Part shown: positions 23,681 through 38,330 of the stretch, one piece after another
Layout: each line of letters begins with the position of its first letter
Position numbering within the stretch: the first letter of the stretch is position 1
From: Pardosa pseudoannulata
Taxonomy: Eukaryota; Arthropoda; Arachnida; Araneae; Lycosidae
DNA length: 64,000 nucleotides
Reading direction: 5' to 3'
NCBI GenBank assembly: GCA_032207245.1
Contig: CM063504.1
Span: forward strand, 15,427,287 to 15,491,286
Made by a program: the position numbers and the translations under genes
The notes under the pieces: model-generated
Database searches by the model: none
The model's input: the letters and a program-made list of their open reading frames with translations, nothing else
What the model was told of the DNA's origin: nothing

Positions 23681-25740
23681 AATCTTTATTTACAAGTCAT
23701 ACAATTTACATTCGAAAATTGCAGATTTCAGTAATGTATAATTATTGAAATTATATGAGAGTTTAAACACACTTTGCATTATGTTTTAGGATTGGCAAAA
23801 TATAAAATAGCTGAAATCTTCAACTTAAATTGATCTTTCCTTAATAAGCTGCTAAAACTTTGCTTATATAACTTATGACTGAAAAATATTTGATTTATAT
23901 AAGTAATTATTACACAAATTATGAGTATCACATACATAAAGCTTATTGTAAATACAACAGCGTACACCTTTTGCTATATGTTTAATAACTGTCCAAATAT
24001 GAAACGATAAAATCGGCATAAACTGTGTAGTCGTTTATAATACTAATTAGATCCCCTATTTGTAATCTGTATAATTTATAAATGAAAAATTCAAATTTAT
24101 GTAATTAACTTCTAACATTTTGTTTATACAAGTCATGTAACTTATGATTGAAAAATTTTCATTTATATAATTAATTATTACACAAATTATGAGTACCACA
24201 TAAACGAAGCTTTTTGTAACTACGACAGCTACACCTTCTGTTATATGTTTAATAACTGTCCAAATATAAAGCGATACAATCGGCATACACTGTGTAGTCG
24301 TTTATAATACTAATTAGATCCCCTATTTGTAATCTGTATAATTTATAAATGAAAAATTCAATTTTATGTAATTAATTTCTAACATTTTGTTTATACAAGT
24401 CATATAACTTATGATTGAAAAATTTTCATTTATATAAATAATTATTAAAGGAATTATGAGTACCAAGCACATGAAGCTTACTGCAACTACAACAGTGTAC
24501 ACCTTGTGTTATATATTTAATAACTTCCCAAATATGAAGCGATAAAATCGGCATAAACTGTGTAGTCGTTTATAATACTAATCCCCTATTTACAATATAT
24601 GTAATTTATAAATAAAAAATTCAAATTTATGCAATAAAGTTCTAACATTTTGTTTATACAAGTCTTATAACTTATGATTGAAAAATTTAGATTTAAGTCC
24701 TTAATTATTAAAGAAATTATGAGTAGTACGCACATAAAGCTTATCGTAACTACATCAGCGTACACCTTGTGTTATATGTTTAACAAATTCCCAAATATAA
24801 AGAAATAAAATAGGCATAAAATGTGTTGTATAATATAATTATTCAAATTATATGAGGGTTTAAACACAGTTTTCAATATGTTTTAGAATAGGCAAAATAT
24901 AAAATAGCTCAACGCTACAACGTAAATTAATCTTTGTTTTAATAAACTTCTAATATTTTGTTTATACAAGTCATATAACTTAAGATTGAAAAATTTAGAT
25001 TTATATAATTAATTATTAAACAAATTATGAGTACCACGCACATGAAGCTTATTGTAACTGCTTACACCCTGTGTTATATGAATAATAACTTCCCAAATGT
25101 AAAGTGATAAAATTGGTATAAACAGTGTAGTCGTTTATAATACTAATTAAATCCCCTGTTTGCAATCTATATAATTTATAATCGAATTCTAACATTCTAA
25201 CATTTTGTTTATACAAGTCATATAACTTATGATTGAAAAATTTAGATTTAAGTAATTAATTATTAAAGAAATTATGAGTACCACGCTCATAAAGCTTGTC
25301 GTAACTACATCAGCGCACACCTTGTGTTATATGTTTAATAACTGCCCAAATATGAAAAGATAAAATTGTCATAAACTGTGTAGTCGTTTATAATACTAAT
25401 TAGATCCCCTATTTCCAATATATGTAATTTTTAAATGAAAAATTCAAATTTATGCAATAAAGTTCTAACATTTTGTTTATACTAGTCATATAACTTATGA
25501 ACATTTTCATATATATAATTAATGATTACACAAATTATGAGTACCACATACATGAAGATTATTGTAACTACAACAACGTACACCTAGTGTTATATAGTTA
25601 ACAACTTTCCAAATATAAAGCAATAAAATCGGCAAAAAACTGTAGAGTGGTTTATAATACTAAAGAAATCCTCTATTTTCAATCTATATTATTTATAAAT
25701 GAAAAATTCAAATTTACGCAATTAAAAATCCATTCAGATC
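23680..25740 (+). repeat. Tandem array, about 265-bp unit, 7 copies
   Basis: The phrase AAATTATGAGTACCAC recurs near 23918, 24183, 24455, 24714, 25022, 25272 and 25536. It is followed by TGTTATATGTTTAATAACT, ATAAAATCGGCATAAACTG and TGTAGTCGTTTATAATACTA, then CATTTTGTTTATACAAGTCAT. Spacing is 250-272 bp apart from one 308-bp unit that holds a repeat-edge rearrangement near 24830-24920. Units are diverged; no coding function. The 62- and 76-aa minus ORFs are array readings. Confidence 0.85.
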
Positions 25741-26569
25741 TGCAATATTTTCTACTTATATTTTATTCTATCTCCTCATAACTAAAGATCTACACTCAAT
25801 TTCCATAGGGTAAAAGAACGAGTTATAAATCTCTAGCTTTTTTTTCCCTTTTCGCTTCTCCGACATAAATGCTTCTATGCCATTATCTTGCTCTTTGAAC
25901 TTGTTCTTTAATATCTCCCACCTTCTGTTTTATGGCCGAATAGCGCTATTCCACTCAAGGAAAAAAATTAACTCTTAGTTTTATACCCTTCCTTATTTGA
26001 AAAGTTTTAGTATGAATTTCAAGAAAATAAAATGAAAAGGCTTAAATATGAAATGCTTTGTTGGTAGGGGAGGGTATTTTATTTGGGTTAATTAATCAAG
26101 AAAACAGCATTAGAATAAAACGCTTTTTAATGAAGCATGAAACTTTAAAAAGAATCACCGTTAAAAGTATAAAAATCTCGTCTTTGTGTTTTATGATGAT
26201 CCACTAATAACGGTTCCATTGGTGAACATGCGTTAATTAAGCTCTCCCGTTTTATTGGTATTTTTATTGCGAACGTTTCTTTCAGACAATAATTCATTTT
26301 AAGCATCAAAAGTGCGAAAATCTTGTTAATTTTTACGCCATTTCGTGTAAGAGAAGCCATAAAACAGTAAATTAGTGTTGTAGCGGAACCAACCAGGTTT
26401 TGTGGTATTGCTTGAAAATTATCTCGATAATGCACCAATAAAATTTTATAATTTTGTTTAGTCAGCCGAATCAAAACTCCAAATTAAATATAACTGGCTT
26501 CATTTATATGATTTTCAGTAGATTTAACATAATAATTTTTAATGTATTGATATTTTTATTGCTGAAATA
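25741..26569. other. Non-coding spacer before Tigger-end array
   Basis: The 109-aa minus-strand ORF at 26145-26474 shows no recognisable motif and lies between two arrays; not called as a gene. Confidence 0.4.
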
Positions 26570-28690
26570 CAGTACAACCTCGATTAAGAGAAACTCTCCG
26601 TTAACTGAAGTCGGTTTCTTCTTCACTTTTTTTCACTTTCTACTTTAATCCATTTTTTTTTTAATTTACAAACATGCGTTTTTAAAGTTTTCTTTTTCTT
26701 AACATTCCTTTTGTATTCAAGCGGTCCTTTTCAAACTAATAAATTCAAAACTAACAAATAATTTCTACTGTATTGATAGTTTTATTGCTGGAATACAGTA
26801 GAACCTCGATTAAGAAAAACTCTTCGTTAACAGAAGTCGGTTTCTTCTTCCTTTTTTTTAACTTTCTACTTTCCTCCAAAATTTTTTCTTTACAAACAAG
26901 CGTTTTTAAAGTTTTCTTTTTCCCCATATTCATTTTGTATTTAAGCGGTCCTTTTCAAATTAATACATTAAAAAATAACAAATAATTTCTAATATATTGA
27001 TAGTTTTATTGCTGAAATACAGTAGAACCTCGATTAAGAGAAAATATCCGTTAACAAAAATCTTCATTTTTTTTTTTTTTTACTTTCTACTATCATCCAA
27101 AATTTCTTCTTTAATAACATGCGTTTTAAAAGTTTTCTTTTTTACGCATTCTCTTTTTATGCAAGCCATCCTTACCAAGCTAATAAAATCAAATTTAACA
27201 AATAATTTCTATTCTATTGATGGTTTATTGCTGAAATACAGTAGAATCTCGATTAAGAGAAACTCTCCGTTAACCGAAGCCGGTTTCTTCTTCATTTTTT
27301 TCCCTTTCTACTATCATCTGAAATTTTCTGTTTACAAACATGCGTTTTTAATGTTTTCTTTATTCCCACATTCCTTTTGTATGTAAGCTGTCTTTTCCAA
27401 ACTAATAAATTCAAAAATAACAAATAATTTCTAATGTATTGATAGTTTTATTACTGAAATACAGTAGAACCTCGATTAAGAGAAACTCTCTGTTAACCGA
27501 AGTCGGTTTCTTCTTCATTTTTTTTTCACTTTCTACTATAATCCAAAAATTTTCTTTACAAACATGCATTTTTAAATTTTTCTTTTTTCGCACATTCCTT
27601 TTGAATGTTAGTCGTCCTTTTCAAACTAATAAATTAAAAATTAACAAATAATTTCTAATTCATTGATACTTTTATTGCTGAAATACAGTAGAACCTCAAG
27701 AGAAACTCTCCGTTAACTGAAGTCGGTTTCTTCTTCATTTTTTTTTCACTTTCTACTTTAATCCAAACATTTTCTTTACAAACTTGCATTTTTAAAGTTT
27801 TTTTCCCACATTGCTTTTTTATATAAGCCGTCCTTTCCAAACTAATAAATTCAAAATAACAAATAATTTCTAATGTTTTGATAGTTTCGTTGCTGAAATA
27901 CGGTAGAACCTCTATTAACGGAAACTCTCCGTTAACCGAAGTCGGTTTCATCTTCACTTTTTTTTTACTTTCTACTATCATTCAAAATTTATTTTCTTTA
28001 CAAATATGCATTTAAAGTTTTCTTTTTTCTCACATTCTTTTTGTATATAAGCCGGCCTTTCTAGACTAATAAATTCAAAAATAACAAATAATTTCTAATT
28101 CATTGATAGTTTTATTGCTGAAATACAGTAAAACCTCGATTAAAAGAAACTCTCCGTTAACCGAAGTCGGTTTCTTCTTCATTTTTTTTCACTTTCTACT
28201 ATAATCCAAAAATTTTCCTTACAAACATGCGTTTTTAAAGTTTTCTTTTTTCCCACATTCCTTTTGTATGTTAGCCGTCTTTTGAAACTAATAAATTAAA
28301 AATTAAGAAACAATTTTTAATGTATTGATATTTTTATTGCTGATATACAGTAGAACCCTGATTAAGAGAAACTCTCCGTTAACCGAAGTCGGTTTCTTCT
28401 TCATTTTTTTTCACTTTCTACTTTAATGCAAACATTTTCTTTACAAACATGCGTTTTTAAAATTCTCTTTTGTCCCACATTCCTTTTGTATGAAAGTCGT
28501 CTTATCCAAACGAATAAATTCAAATGTAACAAATAATTTCTAATGTATTGATAGTTTTATTGCTGAAATACAGTGGAACCTCGATTAACCGAAACTGTCG
28601 TTAACCGAAATCAGTTTCTTCTTCACGTTCTTTCACTTTTTAATATCATCCAAGTTTTCTTTTTTCCCACATTTCTTTTGTAATCAGGCC
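26570..28690 (+). repeat. Tandem array of a Tigger terminal sequence, about 223-bp unit, 10 copies
   Basis: Ten units each contain CAGTAGAACCTCGATTAAGA, at 26570, 26796, 27020, 27239, 27462, 27686, 27901, 28126, 28348 and 28571 (spacing 215-226 bp). Then come CTCTCCGTTAACCGAAGTCGG, a T-rich run, ACAAACATGCGTTTTTAAAG, CACATTCCTTTTGTAT and AACTAATAAATTCAAA. CAGTAGAACCTCGATTA is the terminal repeat of the Tigger/pogo family seen once at 2439-2455. The short ORFs of 60-129 aa on both strands arise from the repeats and are not genes. Confidence 0.9.
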
Positions 28691-28986
28691 GACTCTTCCA
28701 AATTATGAGTGCAGATAAATATTTTGGAATTCCTCTTTTTAGAATCCCTTCTTGCAAGCCCAATTCTCGGTGTGAGTGTACTCTTCCCCACTTTCAAACA
28801 CCCCTGTTCTAAACAAAAACACACCCCATTTCGGAATTTAGAAGCTCATACTGCCGAGTCCCAGAACAGTCGAATGTTATTGCACTAATGACGATACTAC
28901 ATATTAAACTAAATGATTATTGATAAATTCTCGATTATCCGAAGTAGGTTCTGTCCCAATTACTTCGAATAATCGAGGTTCTACTG
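28691..28986 (+). mobile_element. Right end of a Tigger/pogo-like element closing the array
   Basis: Unique sequence after the last array unit ends with ATAATCGAGGTTCTACTG (28969-28986), the inverted partner of the array's CAGTAGAACCTCGATTA. The same 18 bases end the element at 3403-3420. Just inside, CGATTATCCGAAGTA (28932-28946) and TACTTCGAATAATCG (28961-28975) form a subterminal hairpin. From the first array copy to here the whole unit (26570-28986) reads as one transposon whose left end has been amplified tenfold. Confidence 0.7.
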
Positions 28987-29515
28987 TTTTACAATGCCAA
29001 TTAATTTTTAAACACATCTACTAAAAGTTTTATTAAAAATAGACTATAATATATTGATAAAATATATATGACATTTCAAATATTATTTTAAATTTATGTT
29101 ATTTACAGTTATTTGCAGTTATGTTTCGTATAACAGTCTGATAATAATAAATTTGAGAAACCTTAGATAAAATTTTTCTAGAATTTTGGGTTTCTCACTT
29201 ACTGACCAATTTTTCAAACAACTAGCGGTAATATATTGTTTCTGTAAATCAACCCAGCGTAAAAATGGGCGTACTTAGTTTCCTGCAACCATTTAGCGTC
29301 ACTAAAAGAACTCTTGTAATAGAATTACACTCTGAAAATATTGCATTTCGGCTTTCGTTATTCCTGCGTGTTATCTGGATTTTGTTAAAGAATATGGTTA
29401 AAGTTTTCTTCCAGTGACTTTTAACGTACTGTGACTTTTATATATTTCTATATTTTCAGCTGTAATAGGAAACAACTTAACCTCATTTCGTGCAAATTTA
29501 AATATATCACAGGGG
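28987..29515. other. AT-rich non-coding spacer
   Basis: Nothing recognised between two large arrays. Confidence 0.4.
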
Positions 29516-31840
29516 AGGAAACAGTATTGTATTATTTTCAAGGGAACATTTAAAACTTTAAACCCGTGTATTTCCCTCTTTTTGATTTGAATTTTTCGTA
29601 AATTAGATTTATTACCTTTGTGATGTACTGTATTATTTTCAAGGGAACATTTAAAACTTTAAACCCGTGTATTTCCTTTTTTTATTTGAATTTGTCATAA
29701 ATTAGATTTATTACCTTTGTGATGTATTGTATTATTTTCAAGGGAACATTTAAAACTTTAAACCCGTGTATTTCCCTCTTTTTGATTTGAATTTGTCATA
29801 AATTAGATTTATTACCATTGTGATGCATTGTATTATTTTCAAGGAAACCTTTAAAACTTTAAACCGTGTATTTCCCTTTTTTTATTTGAATTTTTCGTAA
29901 ATTAGATTTATTACCTTTGTGATGTACTGTATTATTTTCAAGGGAACATTTAAAACTTTAAACCCGTGTATTTCCCTCTTTTTGATTTGAATTTGTCATA
30001 AATTAGATTTATTACCTTTGTGATGCATTGTATTATTTTCAAGGAAACCTTTAAAACTTTAAACCAGTGTATTTCCTTTTTTTATTTGAATTTGTCATAA
30101 ATTAGATTTATTACCTTTGTGATGTATTGTATTATTTTCAAGGGAACATTTAAAACTCTAAACCGTGTATTTCCCTTTTTTTATTTGAATTTGTCGTAAA
30201 TTAGATTTATTACCTTTTTGATGTACTGTATTATTTTCAAGGGAACATTTAAAATTTTAAACCCGTGTATTTCCCTTTTTTATTTGAATTTGTCATAAAT
30301 TAGATTTATTACCTTTGTGATGTATTGTATTATTTTCAAGGGAACATTTAAAACTTTAAACCGTGTATTTCCCTTTTTTTATTTGAATTTTTCGTAAATT
30401 AGATTTATTACCTTTGTGATGTACTGTATTATTTTCAAGGGAACATTTAAAACTTTAAACCCGTGTATTTCCCTCTTTTTGATTTGAATTTTTCGTAAAT
30501 TAGATTTATTACCTTTGTGATGTACTGTATTATTTTCAAGGGAACATTTAAAACTTTAAACCGTGTATTTCCCTTTTTTAATTTGAATTTTTCGTAAATT
30601 AGATTTATTACCTTTGTGATGTACTGTATTATTTTCAAGGGAACATTTAAAACTTTAAACCCGTGTATTTCCCTCTTTTTGATTTGAATTTTTCGTAAAT
30701 TAGATTTATTACCTTTGTGATGTACTGTATTATTTTCAAGGGAACCTTTAAAACTTTAAACCAGTGTATTTCCTTTTTTTATTTGAATTTGTCATAAATT
30801 AGATTTATTACCTTTGTGATGTATTGTATTATTTTCAAGGGAACATTTAAAACTCTAAACCGTGTATTTCCCTTTTTTTATTTGAATTTGTCGTAAATTA
30901 GATTTATTACCTTTTTGATGTACTGTATTATTTTCAAGGGAACATTTAAAACTTTAAACCCGTGTATTTCCCTTTTTTAATTTGAATTTGTCGTAAATTA
31001 GATTTATTACCTTTGTGATGTACTGTATTATTTTCAAGGGAACATTTAAAACTTTAAACCAGTGTATTTCCTTTTTTTATTTGAATTTGTCATAAATTAG
31101 ATTTATTACCTTTGTGATGTATTGTATTATTTTCAAGGGAACATTTAAAACTTTAAACCCGTGTATTTCCCTCTTTTTGATTTGAATTTGTCGTAAATTA
31201 GATTTATTACCTTTGTGATGTACTGTATTATTTTCAAGGGAACATTTAAAACTTTAAACCAGTGTATTTCCTTTTTTTATTTGAATTTGTCATAAATTAG
31301 ATTTATTACCTTTGTGGTGTATTGTATAATTTTCAAGGGAACATTAAAAACTTTAAACCCGTGTATTTCCCTTTTTTTATTTGAATTTGTCGTAAATTAG
31401 ATTTATTACCTTTTTGATGTACTGTATTATTTTCAAGGGAACATTTAAAATTTTAAACCCGTGTATTTCCCTCTTTTTTATTTGAATTTGTCATAAATTA
31501 GATTTAATACCTTTGTGATTATTGTATTATTTTCAAGGGAACATTTAAAACTTTAAACCCATGTATTTCCCTCCTTTTTGATTTGAATTTGTAGTAAATC
31601 AGATTTCTTACCTTTGTGATGTATTGCATTATTTTCAAGGGAACATTTAAAACTTTAAACTCGTGTATTTCTTTCTTTATTGATTTGAATTTGTCATCAG
31701 TTAGATTCATTACCTTTGTGATGTATTGTATTATTTGCAAGGGAACATTTGAAAACTTTAAACTTGTGTATTTCCCTCTTTTTTGTTTTGAATTTGGCAC
31801 AAATTGATTTTATTACCTTTGTGATATATGCCATTTTTAA
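29515..31840 (+). repeat. Satellite array, about 100-bp unit, about 23 copies
   Basis: The unit reads TGATGTACTGTATTATTTTC, AAGGGAACATTTAAAACTTT, AAACCCGTGTATTTCCC, T-run, ATTTGAATTTGTCATAAATT, AGATTTATTACCTTTG. Starts fall at 29621, 29720, 29821, 29920, 30021, 30120, 30219, 30318 and so on at 98-102 bp. Two unit subtypes differ by CTCTTTTTGATTTG versus CTTTTTTTATTTG. A subtype succession around 30021-30219 recurs at 30719-30916, about 698 bp (seven units) later, suggesting a higher-order repeat. The last three units (31516-31820) are the most diverged, as expected at an array edge. The 63- and 93-aa minus ORFs follow the repeat. Confidence 0.95.
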
Positions 31841-33562
<1,722 letters not shown>

Positions 33563-34320
33563 CAGTAGAACCTCCATAAGTTGACCACCTAAGGGACTGT
33601 AACTAAGTGGTCAACATACGGAGGTGGTCAACTTAGGGAATTTTTTAAAAATATTTACTATAGTACAATATTAGAAAAAAGTTAGTAAGCTTTTTTAGTA
33701 TTTTTAAGGAAAAATTTAGAAAAAAGTTAGCACTTACTCAGTTTTATTTTTACTGAAAGTACAGCACATTTTTACAAATTTTGAAAGAATGATTCAATTT
33801 TTGTTTGAGTCCTCTTTTTGTTCATTTGGTAACTGCAAAAAGCAATTTCACAGTTTACAAGTCCATTAAGCATGCTTGGGCATTTTTCTGCAGCGAAATC
33901 TTTAAGTTGCTCCATCATGCGCTTTACATCGTCTTCCTTCAGAGTTGGGTAGTTTTCAGTTTCATCGTCACTTGGATCATCATCCTCTTCGCCGTCCGTT
34001 TTCTTACCTTAGATTCCTCGCTGTGCTTAGTCCCAGAGAGTATCTTACTGAAGATTGCCTCTGGGTCTGGTTCAACACATGTTACTAACTCATCGTCCAT
34101 GGTAACATAATCTTCAAAATTAACTCCATCAAAAACTGGCAAGGGAGATAGAGGAAGCTCATCCTCTTGCACCGATGTTGTAGCTGTAACAAATCCAGCT
34201 TTCTTGTAGCAGTTCTTAATCGTGGCTTGAGTAACTTTATTCCAAGCAGAATTAATCCAATGAACAGCATTCAAAGCATTTACTGACGCAGCTGTTGATG
34301 ATGCCAAATTGCAGAGGTTA
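33563..34320 (-). mobile_element. 5'-truncated Tigger-like element
   Basis: The terminus CAGTAGAACCTCCATAAG begins at 33563, followed by subterminal repeats GTTGACCACCTAAGG and GTGGTCAACTTAGGG in opposite orientation. Transposase C-terminal sequence is encoded on the minus strand, so this is the element's 3' end. Coding similarity stops near 34320 and no second terminus is found. It is a subfamily distinct from that at 2439-3420 and 26570-28986. Confidence 0.75.
33772..34320 (-). pseudogene. Tigger transposase C-terminal fragment with PIP-box-like tail
   Basis: Minus strand, two frames. The first (34319 to about 34000) reads ASSTAASVNALNAVHWINSA and then NKVTQATIKNCYKKAGF, the typical Tigger motif after the DDE core (W-x-x-VS-x-x-TI-x-NC-x-KKAGF). 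An acidic linker follows (VEPDPEAIFSKIL). Near 34000 a 1-base shift is needed to continue as GEEDDDPSDDETENYPTLKE, DDVKRMMEQLKDFAAEKCPS and the C-terminal QTKIESFFQNL, stop at 33772-33774. The catalytic D-D-D core and the DNA-binding domain are missing. QTKIESFF fits the PCNA-interacting (PIP) consensus Q-x-x-[ILM]-x-x-F-F; a PCNA contact is known for Drosophila pogo transposase. Non-functional here. Confidence 0.82.
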
Positions 34321-34370
34321 ATAAAGAGGTAGTTTGAGTACAAGAAATTTGATATATTACTTATATTCAT

Positions 34371-34525
34371 ACATATGTGTACACTGTAAATATATATTTA
34401 TATGTATTTATATGTGTGTGTCTATACATACGAGTATATACAAACATGTGTATGTGCATATATGCGTTTATACATATGTTTATATGTAAACATTTGTACA
34501 TTTGTGTGTATATATATATTATTTA
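34371..34525 (+). repeat. Degenerate TATG/TATA microsatellite
   Basis: Interrupted TATATGTATT, GTGTGTG and CATATG motifs. Confidence 0.75.
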
Positions 34526-34991
34526 ACTCTAATATTTCTTTTAAAAACCTCCTCCCTCCCATTCTATTCTTTATCATTTAAATCTTTTTCCCATCCTCTA
34601 AATAGTTTAATCAAAGGAGTATTTTCCACTTAACATTCCTTTCTGTCATAAAACTGTAAACTTTTTGTCTATTCACCACGTTTCCAGCTCTTGTCTGCAA
34701 ATGGTTTCGCATTTTGCTGAAATTGCATTTAATTCGCTCATTAAGATGTTTTTTTCTGTGGTAAAATTCTTTCTGTCATCGCTCTTGGGTGCACCTCTGT
34801 TTGATCAGAGTAAACTCTGTGGCTTTTCTTTGTCTGTTGTCCAGTAGAAAGGATGTACATTGTAGCTGCTCTGAAATAAAGTTTGAAATGCAATTCTGCC
34901 GTTCTCTTCAATATGAGGCCCGACTGCATTTTTATTACTGCTAGCTGTTGAGCTTTCTCCTTGTCAAGGAGTTTAATATAAAAATGCCTTA
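34526..34991. other. Segment sharing a GAGGCCCGACTGC motif with 60105-60130
   Basis: Moderately complex. TCTTCAATATGAGGCCCGAC (about 34904-34923) recurs as TCTTCAGTTTGAGGCCCGAC near 60103-60122, and both lie beside (TA)n tracts. Probably two copies of an interspersed repeat I cannot name. Confidence 0.35.
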
Positions 34992-34992
34992 C

Positions 34993-35047
<55 letters not shown>
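34992..35047 (+). repeat. (TA)n microsatellite, left flank of LTR
   Basis: About 55 bp of TA ending at the LTR's TG. Confidence 0.9.
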
Positions 35048-35051
<4 letters not shown>

Positions 35052-35361
35052 AGGATTTATTTTGTAGATTAATTTTCAAAGATTTTAATTAAGGATTCTT
35101 TACTGACAGTGACTCAGCGTGAGGAGTTAGCCACATAAATACGGTTCATGCGCAGTGATCTAACAGAAAGCTAACAGAAAGCAGCGTGCACATTCCGTAG
35201 ACATATCTGTGGCTACCCGAGGTAGCTCAGCCTGCCTTTGTTAAAAGTTAGGCTCCAATGTGCGACGCCATAGAAGATGATTGATGAGTAGTGTGCTCTG
35301 AGAATTGAATAAAGCTATGAAAATGATGTCAGGACTCTGGTGTCATTTAGTGTTAACCTCA
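35048..35361 (+). mobile_element. Probable solo LTR inside (TA)n
   Basis: A 314-bp higher-GC block begins TGTCAGGATT and ends GTTAACCTCA, i.e. TG...CA termini, with (TA)n on both sides (34992-35047 and 35362-36196). It contains a TATA-like CATAAATA (about 35133-35140), then the polyadenylation signal AATAAA (35308-35313) about 170 bp downstream, the expected U3-R order on the plus strand. The short duplication cannot be read because both flanks are TATATA. No internal retroelement genes occur, so a solo LTR left by recombination is the simplest reading. Superfamily (Gypsy or BEL/Pao) not decided. Confidence 0.65.
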
Positions 35362-36885
<1,524 letters not shown>

Positions 36886-37055
36886 AGATGCCCGAATGGT
36901 TATTGCGCTGATCTTTAGTATCGGAGTTTATGGTTTCTAATATCATTGTGGAATGAATTTTGTAGCCGTTTGGAATCGCTTTAAGCAATAGGTCCCGGTC
37001 TCATTCGCCTTTATGTTAAAATAAAGTAGACCTTAGTGTTCCAAATCACACATTT
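36886..37055 (+). mobile_element. tRNA-derived SINE copy, plus strand, degraded
   Basis: Head GATGCCCGAATGGTTATTGC (A-box-like), body GTAGCCGTTTGGAATCGCTT and TAAGCAATAGGTCCCGGTC, tail GTAGACCTTAGTGTTCCAAA. Same module order as the minus-strand copies at 13-14 kb and 43 kb. The B-box region is eroded. Confidence 0.65.
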
Positions 37056-37083
37056 TCTTAAAAATTGTTACTGAGCTTTTTAA

Positions 37084-37778
37084 CCCATTAACGTGCACGC
37101 TCGAGTTAACTCAAGCTCGCTAAACTGGACAAACTGTGCTTACAGATAATTCGAACAGCGTTGTACTTTATATTGCTATTTTTTCCCACTCGATTGCAAT
37201 CGAGAATCTAAAATAACAATATGAAAGCAAAGAAAAAACATTTGTTTTGTTGGTATTTATCATTTACATGGCATTGTAAGCTCTAACACTTACTTGTTGA
37301 AGTATAATATCTATATTTTTTCCATTAATCACTTCATGAGTGTTATGCTAAAAGAGATAGCAAAGGAAAAATGAAAAGAAAAGAGAGCCATTACATGTGT
37401 AATAGTTGCAATGTTGGGCTACTTGCCGCACCTTGTTTCGCAATATATCACACAAAAGAAACTTTTGAGCAATTTTATAGTTACTAGTATTGTTATTATT
37501 TATATTTTAAAAGTATAAATAAGTATTTTACTGATAATAATGATTATTCTGAAATGGGAATTCGAAAAAAAAAAGATTAAAAAAAAGACGATGTGTGTGT
37601 AATATTACAATAGTCGACTATTTTCTGCAATGTTATCAAAATCCAAAATTGCAATAAAAATTTTGATTATTTTTGTATTTTTGTATTTCTTGGCAATACA
37701 ACGTTCTAAATTGTGTTTTTTACATTAAAAAATTGATTTTTTTGGCCGGCCTTTTAAAAAAAACTGTGCATTAAGAGG
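37084..37778. mobile_element. piggyBac-like MITE flanked by TTAA
   Basis: TTAA at 37080-37083 and 37779-37782. Left end CCCATTAACGTGCACGC; right end read inward CCTCTTAATGCACAG, similar with small gaps. A near-palindrome CTCGAGTTAACTCAAG lies just inside the left end. 695 bp, no transposase. TTAA duplication and CC-starting ends fit piggyBac, but the TIR match is imperfect. Confidence 0.55.
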
Positions 37779-37782
37779 TTAA

Positions 37783-38058
37783 AGAAGAAAAGGTACTTCT
37801 AAATGTTATAAGATGCTTATCTCAAATGTTTTAACAATCATTGTTGAAAATCATTTGCTTTTTGTCAAATCTATGTACATCAATTTCAACTTCAACTGCA
37901 ACTGACAACTTTATTAATTTCAGTTTTAACCATCTAAACCGAGGCCTTAAATTATTTCTAATTCTGTTAGGGACTATGTTTTCACCAACTTACAAATACT
38001 CAAAAAATCCATACAACATTTTGTATGTCAATCATTTTTCAAATGTCCAAATATCTTC
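37783..38058. other. Non-coding spacer
   Basis: Nothing recognised; the 73-aa ORF at 37841-38062 has no family signature. Confidence 0.4.
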
Positions 38059-38330
38059 TTAACCCTAGAACACGCGTGCTTCATGGAGTTACGGAGAACG
38101 ATCGCAAGGGACTCGGAGGCCCAGTGTAAATTTTCTGAGAAATGTACCAGCAGAATTCCTTTCGATGATGAACAGAAAACGTGTATTGTCAAATATACTT
38201 TATTTTAAGATTAAAATCTATTTCGGATTATTTGAAAATAGCATAACTCTACAAGCGATAGCAGTTTAATGACAGTTTAAAAAGGGAGACAGTGGACAGA
38301 AAATTACTTTTTATTCAAGCGTTAGTTTTG
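38059..38330 (+). mobile_element. Single piggyBac-like terminus (partial)
   Basis: TTAACCCTAGAACACGCGTG at 38059-38078 resembles a piggyBac terminus (TTAA followed by CCCTAGAA). A higher-GC block follows for about 80 bp and then fades. I found no matching opposite end downstream, so this would be a truncated copy. Confidence 0.4.

Noticed and set aside
26145..26474. 109-aa minus-strand ORF as a gene
   Set aside because: No motif, no neighbouring exon signals, located between arrays; length is plausible by chance.
29515..31840. CRISPR-like array
   Set aside because: Repeats of about 100 bp are contiguous without unique spacers, and the sequence is eukaryotic; this is satellite DNA.
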